DNA from: JBFWIL01 sp050256015
GTDB taxonomy: Bacteria > Bacteroidota > Bacteroidia > Bacteroidales > Prolixibacteraceae
Length of the DNA: 7,084 bases
Reading direction: 5' to 3'
NCBI GenBank assembly: GCA_050256015.1
Contig: JBFWIL010000144.1
Span: forward strand, 1 to 7,084
Under the pieces are notes generated by a model that was not told where the DNA came from, did no database searches, and was given only the letters and a program-made list of their open reading frames with translations. Below, one piece after another: positions 1 through 5,923 of this stretch. The translations under genes were made by a program, and so were the position numbers. Every line of letters begins with the position of its first letter. The first letter of the stretch is position 1.

Positions 1-1
1 C

Positions 2-388
2 GCTCTGCTTCAGCTGTCGACAGGTAAAAAAGCTTTTTTGTTCAGAATCAACCGGATCGGTTTGCCGGTATCCCTGAAAAAACTGCTGGCTGATCAAAGG
101 GTACTTAAGGTAGGCGTCGCCATTCACGATGACATCAAAGCTCTGCGGCGGATCAGTCCGTTTACTCCGGCCGGATTTACGGAACTACAGGAAGAAGTGA
201 AGGAATACGGCATTAACGATTTCAGTCTGAAAAAAATAGCCGGAATTGTTTTGGGAGTCCGTATTTCCAAGTCGCAGCGGTTGTCTAACTGGGAAGCGGA
301 AGTGCTTACGGAGGCCCAGCAAATCTATGCTGCCACCGATGCATGGATCGGCTATAAGATTCTTCATACCCTATCCGAAAGCGAATGA
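2..388 (+). CDS. 3'-5' exonuclease, DEDDy (RNase D/WRN-like) family, 5' end missing
   Basis: The reading frame is open from the first complete codon in the window, so the gene starts upstream. The TTG at 38 lies inside the domain and is not a credible start. Visible parts of the DEDDy fold are the strand ALLQLST followed by AFLFRI that normally comes just after Exo I, an Exo II segment VGVAIHDDIKALR with its acidic pair, and Exo III as YAATDAW, which supplies the Tyr and last Asp of DEDDy. The Exo I DxE motif should lie just before the window. Family members remove nucleotides from 3' ends of DNA or RNA using two metal ions; the substrate cannot be told from sequence. Small stand-alone proteins of this kind are common in Bacteroidota. 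It ends in TGA and converges on pyrI, 30 bp away. The family call is firm; the biological role is not known. Confidence 0.88.
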   Translation, partial: ALLQLSTGKKAFLFRINRIGLPVSLKKLLADQRVLKVGVAIHDDIKALRRISPFTPAGFTELQEEVKEYGINDFSLKKIAGIVLGVRISKSQRLSNWEAEVLTEAQQIYAATDAWIGYKILHTLSESE

Positions 389-410
389 GCTTTTTCAAAA
401 AGGGCATTCG
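382..410. terminator. Interrupted palindrome between convergent genes, possible bidirectional terminator
   Basis: CGAATG (382-387) pairs with CATTCG (405-410). After a two-base mismatch, CTTTT (390-394) pairs with AAAAG (398-402) around a very short loop. The element includes the stop codon of the exonuclease and fills most of the 30-bp gap to the end of pyrI. Its position between converging genes suits a shared terminator. There is no U-tract directly after the hairpin on either strand, so intrinsic termination would be weak. Confidence 0.4.
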
Positions 411-418
411 TTCGTGGC

Positions 419-904
419 TTAATGTTCATTACTTTTTTTGATCACCATCTGGTGTTCATGGGTTATTTTTTCACAGTATTTGCATTTCAGGGCCAGAGGA
501 GAACTGCCGATTACCCGAAAAGAGGTGGTCATGGGTTCGTGGTTGGTTATGCACTTCGGATTAAAGCATTTGACAATGCCGACCACTTCTTCCGGAACGC
601 GAACCACTTTTTTTTCCACCACCTCGTAATCGCGGATGATGTTTAATTTTGCGTTCGGAGCAATCAGGGCAATTTTATTTATGTCTTCATCGGCGAAGAA
701 ATGGTGGGAAATTTTGATTATTGCCTTGGTGCCCATTTTATCGCTGTCGAGATTCGCTCCGAAGGTGATCATGTTCCGCGTCTTGTCAAGTTTCAGGATG
801 GATATGACCTTAAACAGGTTTTCCGAGGGAATATGATCAATTACGGTGCCTTCGCTGATGGCGCTGACCTTGAGTTTCAGTTTCTTTTTGATCGGATCTT
901 TCAT
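419..904 (-). CDS. pyrI: Aspartate carbamoyltransferase regulatory chain
   Basis: The 161-residue protein is close to the 153 residues of E. coli PyrI. It is the allosteric subunit that binds CTP and ATP and assembles with PyrB into the 2C3:3R2 holoenzyme in the cytoplasm. The N-terminal nucleotide domain has VIDHI (Asp23, His24), IIKI (Lys64) and YEVVEKK (Lys98), which by alignment correspond to E. coli Asp19, His20, Lys60 and Lys94. The C-terminal zinc domain has Cys113-x4-Cys118 and Cys141-x2-Cys144 in the contexts CFNPKC and LKCKYCEK, so all four zinc ligands are present. The ATG at 904 is the only good start because a stop lies five codons upstream in frame. It follows pyrB after 103 bp and is probably cotranscribed with it. 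Feedback inhibition by CTP should be intact. Confidence 0.97.
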   Translation of the reverse strand: MKDPIKKKLKLKVSAISEGTVIDHIPSENLFKVISILKLDKTRNMITFGANLDSDKMGTKAIIKISHHFFADEDINKIALIAPNAKLNIIRDYEVVEKKVVRVPEEVVGIVKCFNPKCITNHEPMTTSFRVIGSSPLALKCKYCEKITHEHQMVIKKSNEH

Positions 905-971
905 AAAAACTTAGTTAATTTATTCTATTTCTGTACGTTCTCATGGAATTCCCAAAAACATTTTCCGGTGT

Positions 972-987
972 GAGCAATGTTTTGCTC
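972..987. other. Small hairpin in the pyrB-pyrI intergenic region
   Basis: GAGCAA and TTGCTC form a perfect 6-bp stem around a TGTT loop, about 20 nt after the pyrB stop codon on the minus strand. No U-tract follows in either direction, so it is not a standard terminator. It could stabilise the 3' end of pyrB mRNA or be a processing site that sets the PyrB to PyrI ratio. That role is inference; a 6-bp stem can also arise by chance. Confidence 0.3.
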
Positions 988-1007
988 CTGGTCGTTTCAT
1001 AACACGT

Positions 1008-1916
1008 TTACAGTAAGTTTAAGGTATGGGCTATAATAGCTTCCCGAGTGAAAACTCCGTTTCTGGCCTGCTCAAAATAATAGGCTTTTTCGTTCCGGTC
1101 AACATCGGAATGAATTTCCCCGACACGGGGCAGGGGATGCAGGATCCGCATGTTTGGCTTGGTGGCTTTGAGCATGCTGTTGCGCAGAATAAACACGTTC
1201 TTTACCTGTTCATATTCTATGGGATCTGAAAAGCGTTCCTTCTGCACCCGCGTCATATAGACAATATCTGCCACGGATATGATATCGGAAAACTCCCGGT
1301 GTTCATAAAAACGAATGCCTTTTTCGTTCAGGTAGATCTTGTATTCTTCGGGCATTTGCAGCTCATCCGGAGCAATGAAGTTGAAAACCGGATTTTCAAA
1401 CCGGGAGATGGCCATGAGCAGGGAATGTACTGTACGTCCGTATTTCAGATCGCCTACCATAAAAATATTCAAATTGTCAAGCGTCTTTTGCGTTTTTACA
1501 ATTGAATACAGGTCTAACAGGGTCTGGGAGGGATGCTGATTGGCTCCGTCTCCGGCATTGATAATGGGCACGGAAGAAATTTCAGCTGCATAGCGGGCAC
1601 TGCCCTCCAGGGGATGACGCATCACAATCAGATCGGCATAATTGGATACCATGCGGATGGTGTCGTGCAGGGTTTCCCCTTTGGTTACGCTCGAGGAGTT
1701 GGAATCGGAAAAACCGATGATCCGTCCTCCCAGCCGGTTAATGGCAGTTTCGAAGCTAAGTCGTGTACGCGTAGATGGTTCAAAAAACAGGGTGGCCACC
1801 ACCTTGCCTTCCAGCAACCGTTGGTTCGGATCGGCTTCGAAGCCGGCTGCAAGCTCCATGATGCGAAGGTAATCTTCCTTGGAGTAATCGGTAATGGAGA
1901 TCAAATCTTTCTTCAT
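1008..1916 (-). CDS. pyrB: Aspartate carbamoyltransferase catalytic chain
   Basis: The 302-residue protein has the normal length for PyrB. It condenses carbamoyl phosphate with L-aspartate to give N-carbamoyl-L-aspartate, the committed step of pyrimidine synthesis, as a cytoplasmic trimer. The carbamoyl phosphate loop is FEPSTRTRLSFE, with STRTR at 48-52. The loop SSSVTKGET carries Ser75 and Lys79, equivalent to E. coli Ser80 and Lys84. Further active-site residues are Arg100 (MRHP), His128 and Gln131 (NQHPSQ), Arg161 (YGRTVHS), Arg223 (MTRVQ) and the PLPR loop at 261-264. All expected catalytic residues are present. The ATG at 1916 matches the family N-terminus; the upstream sequence is A/T-rich with no clear Shine-Dalgarno sequence. 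The gene leads a pyrBI unit and is preceded by a probable attenuator only 24 nt upstream. Confidence 0.98.
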   Translation of the reverse strand: MKKDLISITDYSKEDYLRIMELAAGFEADPNQRLLEGKVVATLFFEPSTRTRLSFETAINRLGGRIIGFSDSNSSSVTKGETLHDTIRMVSNYADLIVMRHPLEGSARYAAEISSVPIINAGDGANQHPSQTLLDLYSIVKTQKTLDNLNIFMVGDLKYGRTVHSLLMAISRFENPVFNFIAPDELQMPEEYKIYLNEKGIRFYEHREFSDIISVADIVYMTRVQKERFSDPIEYEQVKNVFILRNSMLKATKPNMRILHPLPRVGEIHSDVDRNEKAYYFEQARNGVFTREAIIAHTLNLL

Positions 1917-1940
1917 GTATCGTATTTTTATAAAAACAGC

Positions 1941-1981
1941 AAAAAAAAGACCAACAGGAATAAATTCACTGTTGGTCTTTT
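1941..1981 (-). terminator. Intrinsic terminator in the pyrB leader, probable attenuator
   Basis: On the minus strand a perfect 13-bp stem is formed by AAAAGACCAACAG (1981-1969) and CTGTTGGTCTTTT (1957-1945) around an 11-nt loop, with a run of eight T residues at 1948-1941 that begins inside the stem. The T-run ends 24 nt before the pyrB ATG, leaving no room for a promoter between them. A pyrB transcript must therefore read through it. Read on the plus strand the hairpin is followed by only four T residues, so it is oriented for minus-strand transcription. In E. coli the pyrBI attenuator also sits just over 20 bp before pyrB (established knowledge). The hairpin is certain; the attenuator role is inference from its position. 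Confidence 0.75.
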
Positions 1982-2005
1982 AATAGCCTTCCCTCCACAA
2001 CAGGA
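1952..2005 (-). repeat. Duplicated 8-mer TCCTGTTG in leader and terminator arm
   Basis: TCCTGTTG occurs at 2005-1998 in the pyrB leader and again at 1959-1952, where it is the start of the 3' arm of the terminator. The upstream copy can pair with CAACAG (1974-1969) in the 5' arm over six bases and so could act as a competing antiterminator arm. The exact match is seen directly; the competing fold is inference. Confidence 0.4.
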
Positions 2006-2069
2006 TGGTTATGTTCCGGTTATCCGGTTTATACCCGGTAATTCTGGATGATGATTTCAAGGGTTTCAT
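1980..2069 (-). CDS. Putative 29-residue leader peptide of the pyrBI attenuator
   Basis: This short ATG-to-TAA frame lies inside the proposed pyrB transcript, about 70 nt after the candidate promoter. It begins MKPLKSSSR and ends LLWREGY. Its TAA (1982-1980) overlaps the first bases of the 5' arm of the terminator, so a ribosome finishing the peptide would cover that arm and prevent hairpin formation. There is no run of one amino acid; Arg occurs three times. The start is preceded by an A-rich stretch, common at Bacteroidota starts, with no Shine-Dalgarno match. An even shorter frame (ATG at 2100, eight codons, MRFGALKK) sits just upstream and ends four bases before this ATG; either or both could be translated. 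I do not recognise a homologue. The support is positional only. Confidence 0.38.
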   Translation of the reverse strand: MKPLKSSSRITGYKPDNRNITILLWREGY

Positions 2070-2146
2070 CTGTTTATTTTTTCAACGCGCCAAAACGCAT
2101 TTTCCTGTGTATTTAAAGTATATTCTTTGTTCGTTTCGTTGAAATA

Positions 2147-2178
2147 CAAATTTAATAAATCAAGCCGTAATACCCATT
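2147..2178 (-). promoter_or_regulatory. Candidate pyrBI promoter, Bacteroidota type
   Basis: TAAATTTG (2154-2147) fits the Bacteroidota -7 consensus TAnnTTTG exactly. Exactly 20 nt upstream is AATG (2178-2175), a partial match to the -33 element TTTG. Transcription would start near 2141, giving a leader of about 225 nt that contains the short ORFs and the terminator hairpin. A weaker alternative -7 element is TATACTTT (2122-2115), with TTTG 24 nt upstream. No other good candidate lies between yigZ and the terminator. Confidence 0.42.
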
Positions 2179-2201
2179 ATTTTTTGTTTTCGGTTTTCTT
2201 T

Positions 2202-2825
2202 TTATTTCCGGAAATTGCTTCCGGGATACCGAACTTCAACTCCTTCCAACTGCCGGAACAGTCTGGTTAACCGCTCGGCTTCTCCTTTTCTTACAGACGT
2301 AATCAACTTGCATTTCAGTCCTAATTCGGCTTTTATCTGTGGAAGACCGTGTTCCTTGAACAGTTTCATAACCGGATTCATTTGGGCATAATCAAATTGG
2401 ACGGAAAAGCAGACCTCCACGGTACGGTTAACAATTTCGGAATGACTCAGGGCATCGGAAGCAGCTTCGCCGTATGCTTTGATCAGACCGCTCACGCCCA
2501 GCAGGGTTCCCCCGAAATAGCGGACAACCACGACCAGGATGTTGGTCAGTTCCATGCGTTTTATCTGCCTCAGTATGGGCCGGCCGGCCGTGGAGGAAGG
2601 TTCACCGTCATCATTAATGCGGAAACGTTCGCCTTCTGTGCCCATACGCCAGGCATAACAATGGTGGCGGGCAGCATGATGCTTTTTTTTAAGGGATTTC
2701 ACTATAGCGGCGGCTTCCTCTTCCGATTTCAGCGGATAGGCATAGGCCAGAAACCGGCTTCCCTTGCTTTTGTATAATCCTTCACAGGCATTTTTGATGG
2801 TGAGATAACTGTCAGTCATGTTCAT
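2202..2825 (-). CDS. yigZ: YigZ/IMPACT (UPF0029) family protein
   Basis: The 207-residue protein has the usual two-domain length of the family. The N-terminal IMPACT domain shows KKKHHAARHHCYAW (46-59), NDDGEPSSTAGRPIL (71-85) and VRYFGGTLLGVSGLIKAYGE (101-120), the strongest family signatures. Residues from about 135 to 205 fit the C-terminal DUF1949 domain. The eukaryotic relative IMPACT/YIH1 regulates the kinase GCN2, but the biochemical role of bacterial YigZ is not settled, so none is assigned. The start is the ATG at 2825, with a second in-frame ATG two codons later; either is possible. It lies 24 bp after dnaA on the same strand and is probably cotranscribed with it. No clear terminator follows before the pyrB leader. 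Confidence 0.93.
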   Translation of the reverse strand: MNMTDSYLTIKNACEGLYKSKGSRFLAYAYPLKSEEEAAAIVKSLKKKHHAARHHCYAWRMGTEGERFRINDDGEPSSTAGRPILRQIKRMELTNILVVVVRYFGGTLLGVSGLIKAYGEAASDALSHSEIVNRTVEVCFSVQFDYAQMNPVMKLFKEHGLPQIKAELGLKCKLITSVRKGEAERLTRLFRQLEGVEVRYPGSNFRK

Positions 2826-2849
2826 CCATGGTTCTGCGGCAAGACGGCC

Positions 2850-4280
2850 CTACATTTTCAGTTTGCGTTCTATTTCATCCACAAACAGCCGGAAGCTTTT
2901 GTCTGTATCGATCAGGTTGTTGACCGTTTTACAGGCATGCAGCACTGTGGCATGATCCTTATTGCCGATCTGTGAACCGATGGAAGCCAGGGAAGATTTG
3001 GTCATGTTTTTCGAAAAAAACATGGCCAGCTGGCGGGCCTGGACAATTTCCCGTTTCCGGGTTTTGGTCTGAAGCTGACTGACAGGCAAGTTAAAATAAT
3101 CGCAAACCACCCGGGAAATATAGTCTACTGACAATTCCCGCTGGGTATTTTTAACCAGCTTGCTGATCATTTCACTGGCCAGTTCCAGGGTGATCTCCTT
3201 TTTGTTCAGGGTTGACTGGGCCAGCAGGGAAACCAGGGCTCCTTCCAGCTCGCGTACATTGTTGGTGATGTGTGAGGCAATGTATTCCAGTACTTCGTTG
3301 CTGATTTCAATTCCGTCTTTATAGGTTTTGCGACGTAAAATATCCATCCGGGTTTCAAAATCCGGGATCTGGAGATCGGCTGTCAGTCCCCATTTAAAAC
3401 GCGACAGCAGCCGCTGTTCCATGCCTTTCAACTCAATCGGAGCTTTGTCTGAGGTCAGAATCAGCTGTTTCCCGCTCTGGTGAAGATGATTGAAAATATG
3501 AAAAAAGGTCTCCTGGGTTTTTTCCTTTCCTGCAAATTCCTGAACATCATCCAGGATAAGTACATCGATCATTTGGTAAAAATGCAGAAAATCGTTCCGG
3601 TTGTTGTTGCGAGTGGCTTCCGCATACTGGGTCTGAAATTTGTTTGAATTTACGTACAGCACCACCTTGTCAGGATAGCGTTCCTTTACTTCAATGCCGA
3701 TGGCCTGGGCCAGGTGGGTTTTTCCCAGTCCCGAATTCCCGTATATCATAAGCGGATTAAACGCTGTTCCTCCCGGTTTCTGGGACACGGCAAAGCCTGC
3801 GCTGCGTGCCAGCCGGTTACATTCACCTTCCACAAAGTTTTCGAAGGTATTGTCGGCTTTCAGTTGCGGGTCAACATGCAGTTTTTGTATTCCCGGAATG
3901 ATAAACGGATTTTTTATGGACACCTTTCCTTCATTGGTTAATGGTACATTCATCGGTTTGTTCTGGATCCGGGTATTGCTGTTCGTCGGGTATTTTACCG
4001 TGTAAGGTTGGGAATTCGTCTGATTATTTCCCATAACGACCACGTATTCCAGTTTGGCATCCTGGCCGACTTCCTTCCTGAGCGTTTTCCGGAGCAGGTC
4101 GATGTATTGTTCCTCAAGATACTCATAAAAAAACGGACTGGGCACCTGGATAGTCAGGATCTGACCTTCAATTTTCAGGGGTACGATAGGCTCGAACCAG
4201 GTTTTAAAACTGATTGCAGGCACATTGTCCCGGATAACTGAAAGACAGCGGTTCCAAACAGAAACGTGAACATTATTCAT
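2850..4280 (-). CDS. dnaA: Chromosomal replication initiator protein DnaA
   Basis: This is a full-length 476-residue DnaA, the AAA+ ATPase that binds DnaA boxes, melts the origin and helps load the replicative helicase. Domain I begins with the conserved VWNRCL. A variable linker spans about 85-140. The AAA+ domain has Walker A GNSGLGKTH (181-189), Walker B LILDDVQ (241-247), sensor 1 LTSD (275-278), the box VII arginine finger in LLSRFKWGL (Arg294) and sensor 2 in NNVRELEGAL (Arg343). Domain IV carries the DNA-binding signature GNKDHATVLHACKTV (439-453). The frame is open to an ATG at 4343, but that adds 21 residues including GIFFVAFIIILL, a membrane-like stretch foreign to DnaA. The ATG at 4280 gives the standard N-terminus. 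No DnaA box was seen by eye nearby, so the window need not contain oriC. Confidence 0.98.
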   Translation of the reverse strand: MNNVHVSVWNRCLSVIRDNVPAISFKTWFEPIVPLKIEGQILTIQVPSPFFYEYLEEQYIDLLRKTLRKEVGQDAKLEYVVVMGNNQTNSQPYTVKYPTNSNTRIQNKPMNVPLTNEGKVSIKNPFIIPGIQKLHVDPQLKADNTFENFVEGECNRLARSAGFAVSQKPGGTAFNPLMIYGNSGLGKTHLAQAIGIEVKERYPDKVVLYVNSNKFQTQYAEATRNNNRNDFLHFYQMIDVLILDDVQEFAGKEKTQETFFHIFNHLHQSGKQLILTSDKAPIELKGMEQRLLSRFKWGLTADLQIPDFETRMDILRRKTYKDGIEISNEVLEYIASHITNNVRELEGALVSLLAQSTLNKKEITLELASEMISKLVKNTQRELSVDYISRVVCDYFNLPVSQLQTKTRKREIVQARQLAMFFSKNMTKSSLASIGSQIGNKDHATVLHACKTVNNLIDTDKSFRLFVDEIERKLKM

Positions 4281-4324
4281 TTCGGACAGCAGGATTATTA
4301 TAAATGCAACAAAAAAAATTCCGG

Positions 4325-4350
4325 TTTGCTTTCGCGAAAACAAATTTGTT
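4325..4350. promoter_or_regulatory. Overlapping palindromes in the dnaA 5' untranslated region
   Basis: A 20-bp interrupted palindrome, TTTGCTTTCGCGAAAACAAA (4325-4344), has nine of ten pairs complementary and a perfect core TTTCGCGAAA. In the minus-strand RNA the one mismatch becomes a G-U wobble, so the hairpin could form with a CGCG loop. It overlaps a second perfect palindrome AACAAATTTGTT (4339-4350). The element lies 45-70 nt before the dnaA ATG and downstream of the candidate promoter. It could be an operator or an RNA structure; a T8 run begins 6 nt after the stem on the minus strand, but the stem is too A/U-rich for a confident terminator. Confidence 0.35.
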
Positions 4351-4392
4351 GAAAAAAAAAGGATTAAAAAAATGAAATATGACTTGACTTTT

Positions 4393-4424
4393 CAAAAATA
4401 ATTATAAGGAGATTAGGATTCAGT
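4393..4424 (-). promoter_or_regulatory. Candidate dnaA promoter, Bacteroidota type
   Basis: TATTTTTG (4400-4393) matches the -7 consensus TAnnTTTG. ACTG (4424-4421) lies exactly 20 nt upstream as a weak -33 element. A start near 4387 gives a leader of about 106 nt that includes the overlapping palindromes. The rest of the 268-bp gap between mlaD and dnaA is A/T-rich. It has no ORF worth reporting and no convincing terminator for mlaD. Confidence 0.42.
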
Positions 4425-4548
4425 GACTTAATATCTGAAAAAAAATCGTCTCATCTAAGTATTTGATATTTAAGCATATATTTAGGCGTATCCCGGTAAC
4501 TGTCCGAAACTTTGAGGGTTGGGGCCGAAATTCTAAATACAAATTATG

Positions 4549-5817
4549 TCACTTTCCTTTCCCTGATTTTTTCAGGGCTTTTTCCAGCCTCACAGGCCTG
4601 TCATTTTTGAAGGCTACAACAGCTGCGTCAGGAAAAACCTTTTTAGCCTTTTCATTTAATTTGTAGATTTCTTCAAAATTGCTGCTTTCCCCGCTCATGT
4701 AATTGTACAAACCGGAAATCATTACTTCTTCCACAGGCTGAAATTCACGGAACAGAGGATTGTCGGCATTGATGCGAACCGGGCTGGCAACCAGGTTTAC
4801 CCGGTAGTTGTATTTCGATTCTTCGGTCTGTCGGGGCATTTTGGGGGTAACGTAGATTTCCTTGCCCAGGTCAAAAGCTGAAAAATGCACGTAGCGCTTC
4901 GGATTATTCCGCAGATCGTTGACCAGATCTTCCAGGCTCAGACTCAGGTTGGTTAAATTGTTGTACAGTTCCGGATCGTTAATGAGCATACCGGCGGTAC
5001 CCTCGTCGGCATTCAGTTTCCGGATAATTCCGCTGAAATCGGTCACTGCGCCGGAGAATTTATTAAACATTTGCCGGAGTTCTATCCCGGCCAGACTGTC
5101 ACTGATTACCGATACATTGTCCATAATATTTACAAAACTGCCTGAACTCCGGTTCAGTGAATCGGTGATTTGCTTCAGGTTTTCCATGATTTCCCGGATA
5201 TTTTGTTGCTCGGAATGCATAAGCTGGCTAAGTACTTCCGAACTCTCGCGAAGGTTAAAAATGGTCTGGTTAACGTGTTCAAAGCTTTCCGTGATATTTT
5301 CCCGGGATTTTTCATTGAACACATAAGTGACCACTGTAATGGCTGAATCCAGGGAAGAAAGCAACTGTTCCGCCTTGTTCTTCAGCGGCAGGACCTGCAT
5401 GCTGACCTGTTCTTTCAGGTCGCCCTCAATAGCTCCGGGAATGGTGTCGTTATCCCGGTAATAAGTGTCCGACGGATTCAGTTCCAGTTTTATTGAACGG
5501 GTTCCCATTATGTCGCTGGATACGATACGTGCCACAGAACCTTTCGGAATGCGAAAATCTCCTTCCAGAATGAAGCTGACCAGCAGACTTCCGTCCGGTT
5601 TTCCGGAAAAGGCAATGTTCCGGACCTGTCCGACCTGATAGCCGTTTATCGTAACAGCACTGGATTCCACCAGTCCGTCTACTCTGGGATACAGCACATT
5701 ATAGCTGGTATTTTTCCTGAAAAAATCAATCCCTTTCAGATAATTGATACCCCAGACAAACACAGTGAAGGTGAACAGGATCAAAAGTCCTAATTTGGTA
5801 TTCCGGGAGATCTTCAT
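4549..5817 (-). CDS. MlaD/MCE family lipid-transport protein with a C-terminal SPOR-like module
   Basis: The 422-residue protein starts MKISRNTKLG at the ATG at 5817. Upstream codons in the same frame run into the amidase gene and do not resemble this family. Residues 8-26 form one membrane anchor, so the rest is periplasmic. The MCE/MlaD domain covers about 37-115 (YPRVDGL, NGYQVGQVRNI, SSDIMGTRSIKLEL). Residues 140-265 are predicted mostly helical, as in MCE proteins that build a lipid tunnel. The conserved segment GTAGMLINDPELYNNL (273-288) and NPKRYVHFSAF (305-315) normally mark the end of Bacteroidota MlaD proteins. Here about 107 more residues follow, and 338-403 align without gaps to the tail of the neighbouring amidase. 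Family members carry phospholipids between the membranes with an ABC transporter, which is not in this window. The family is certain; the tail is unusual. Confidence 0.92.
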   Translation of the reverse strand: MKISRNTKLGLLILFTFTVFVWGINYLKGIDFFRKNTSYNVLYPRVDGLVESSAVTINGYQVGQVRNIAFSGKPDGSLLVSFILEGDFRIPKGSVARIVSSDIMGTRSIKLELNPSDTYYRDNDTIPGAIEGDLKEQVSMQVLPLKNKAEQLLSSLDSAITVVTYVFNEKSRENITESFEHVNQTIFNLRESSEVLSQLMHSEQQNIREIMENLKQITDSLNRSSGSFVNIMDNVSVISDSLAGIELRQMFNKFSGAVTDFSGIIRKLNADEGTAGMLINDPELYNNLTNLSLSLEDLVNDLRNNPKRYVHFSAFDLGKEIYVTPKMPRQTEESKYNYRVNLVASPVRINADNPLFREFQPVEEVMISGLYNYMSGESSNFEEIYKLNEKAKKVFPDAAVVAFKNDRPVRLEKALKKSGKGK

Positions 5818-5842
5818 ATGCTTTTGTTTTTTATTGTTACAT

Positions 5843-5860
5843 CCGGATTTGCCGATCCGG
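5843..5860. other. Hairpin just upstream of the mlaD start
   Basis: CCGGAT (5843-5848) and ATCCGG (5855-5860) form a perfect 6-bp, G/C-rich stem with a six-base loop, ending 25 nt before the mlaD ATG on the minus strand. No U-tract follows. It may affect translation or stability of the amidase-mlaD mRNA; that is inference. Confidence 0.35.
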
Positions 5861-5899
5861 TTCACTACTGCAATATTACATCCAATCCGCCAGAAAACA

Positions 5900-5913
5900 A
5901 AAGGCCGGCCTTT
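5900..5913 (-). terminator. Perfect 14-bp palindrome after the amidase gene, weak terminator candidate
   Basis: AAAGGCCGGCCTTT is fully self-complementary and lies 10 bp after the amidase stop codon. On the minus strand it is followed by a T-rich stretch (TTTTGTTTT overlapping the stem end). The stem would be only about 5 bp with a CCGG loop, so partial termination between amidase and mlaD is possible but not strong. Confidence 0.3.
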
Positions 5914-5923
5914 GGGTATGCAT

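Noticed and set aside
941..1000. 19-codon ORF (minus strand) between pyrB and pyrI, starting MKRPGAKH
   Set aside because: It is short, lacks a ribosome binding signal or any recognisable pattern, and one such frame is expected by chance in a 100-bp gap.
2016..2038. Three CCGG copies in the pyrB leader as a structured riboswitch
   Set aside because: They allow only 4-bp stems, and CCGG is common throughout this window, so no aptamer can be claimed.
1533..2051. 172-codon plus-strand ORF overlapping pyrB and its leader
   Set aside because: It is the antisense shadow of pyrB; its composition and lack of any recognised motif give no support for a real protein.
4281..4343. In-frame 21-residue N-terminal extension of DnaA from the ATG at 4343
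   Set aside because: It is strongly hydrophobic and membrane-like, unlike any DnaA, and the ATG at 4280 gives the conserved VWNRCL N-terminus at the usual distance.
4281..4548. Possible oriC in the A/T-rich gap upstream of dnaA
   Set aside because: No TTATCCACA-like DnaA box or cluster was found by eye on either strand; A/T richness alone is also explained by promoter sequence.
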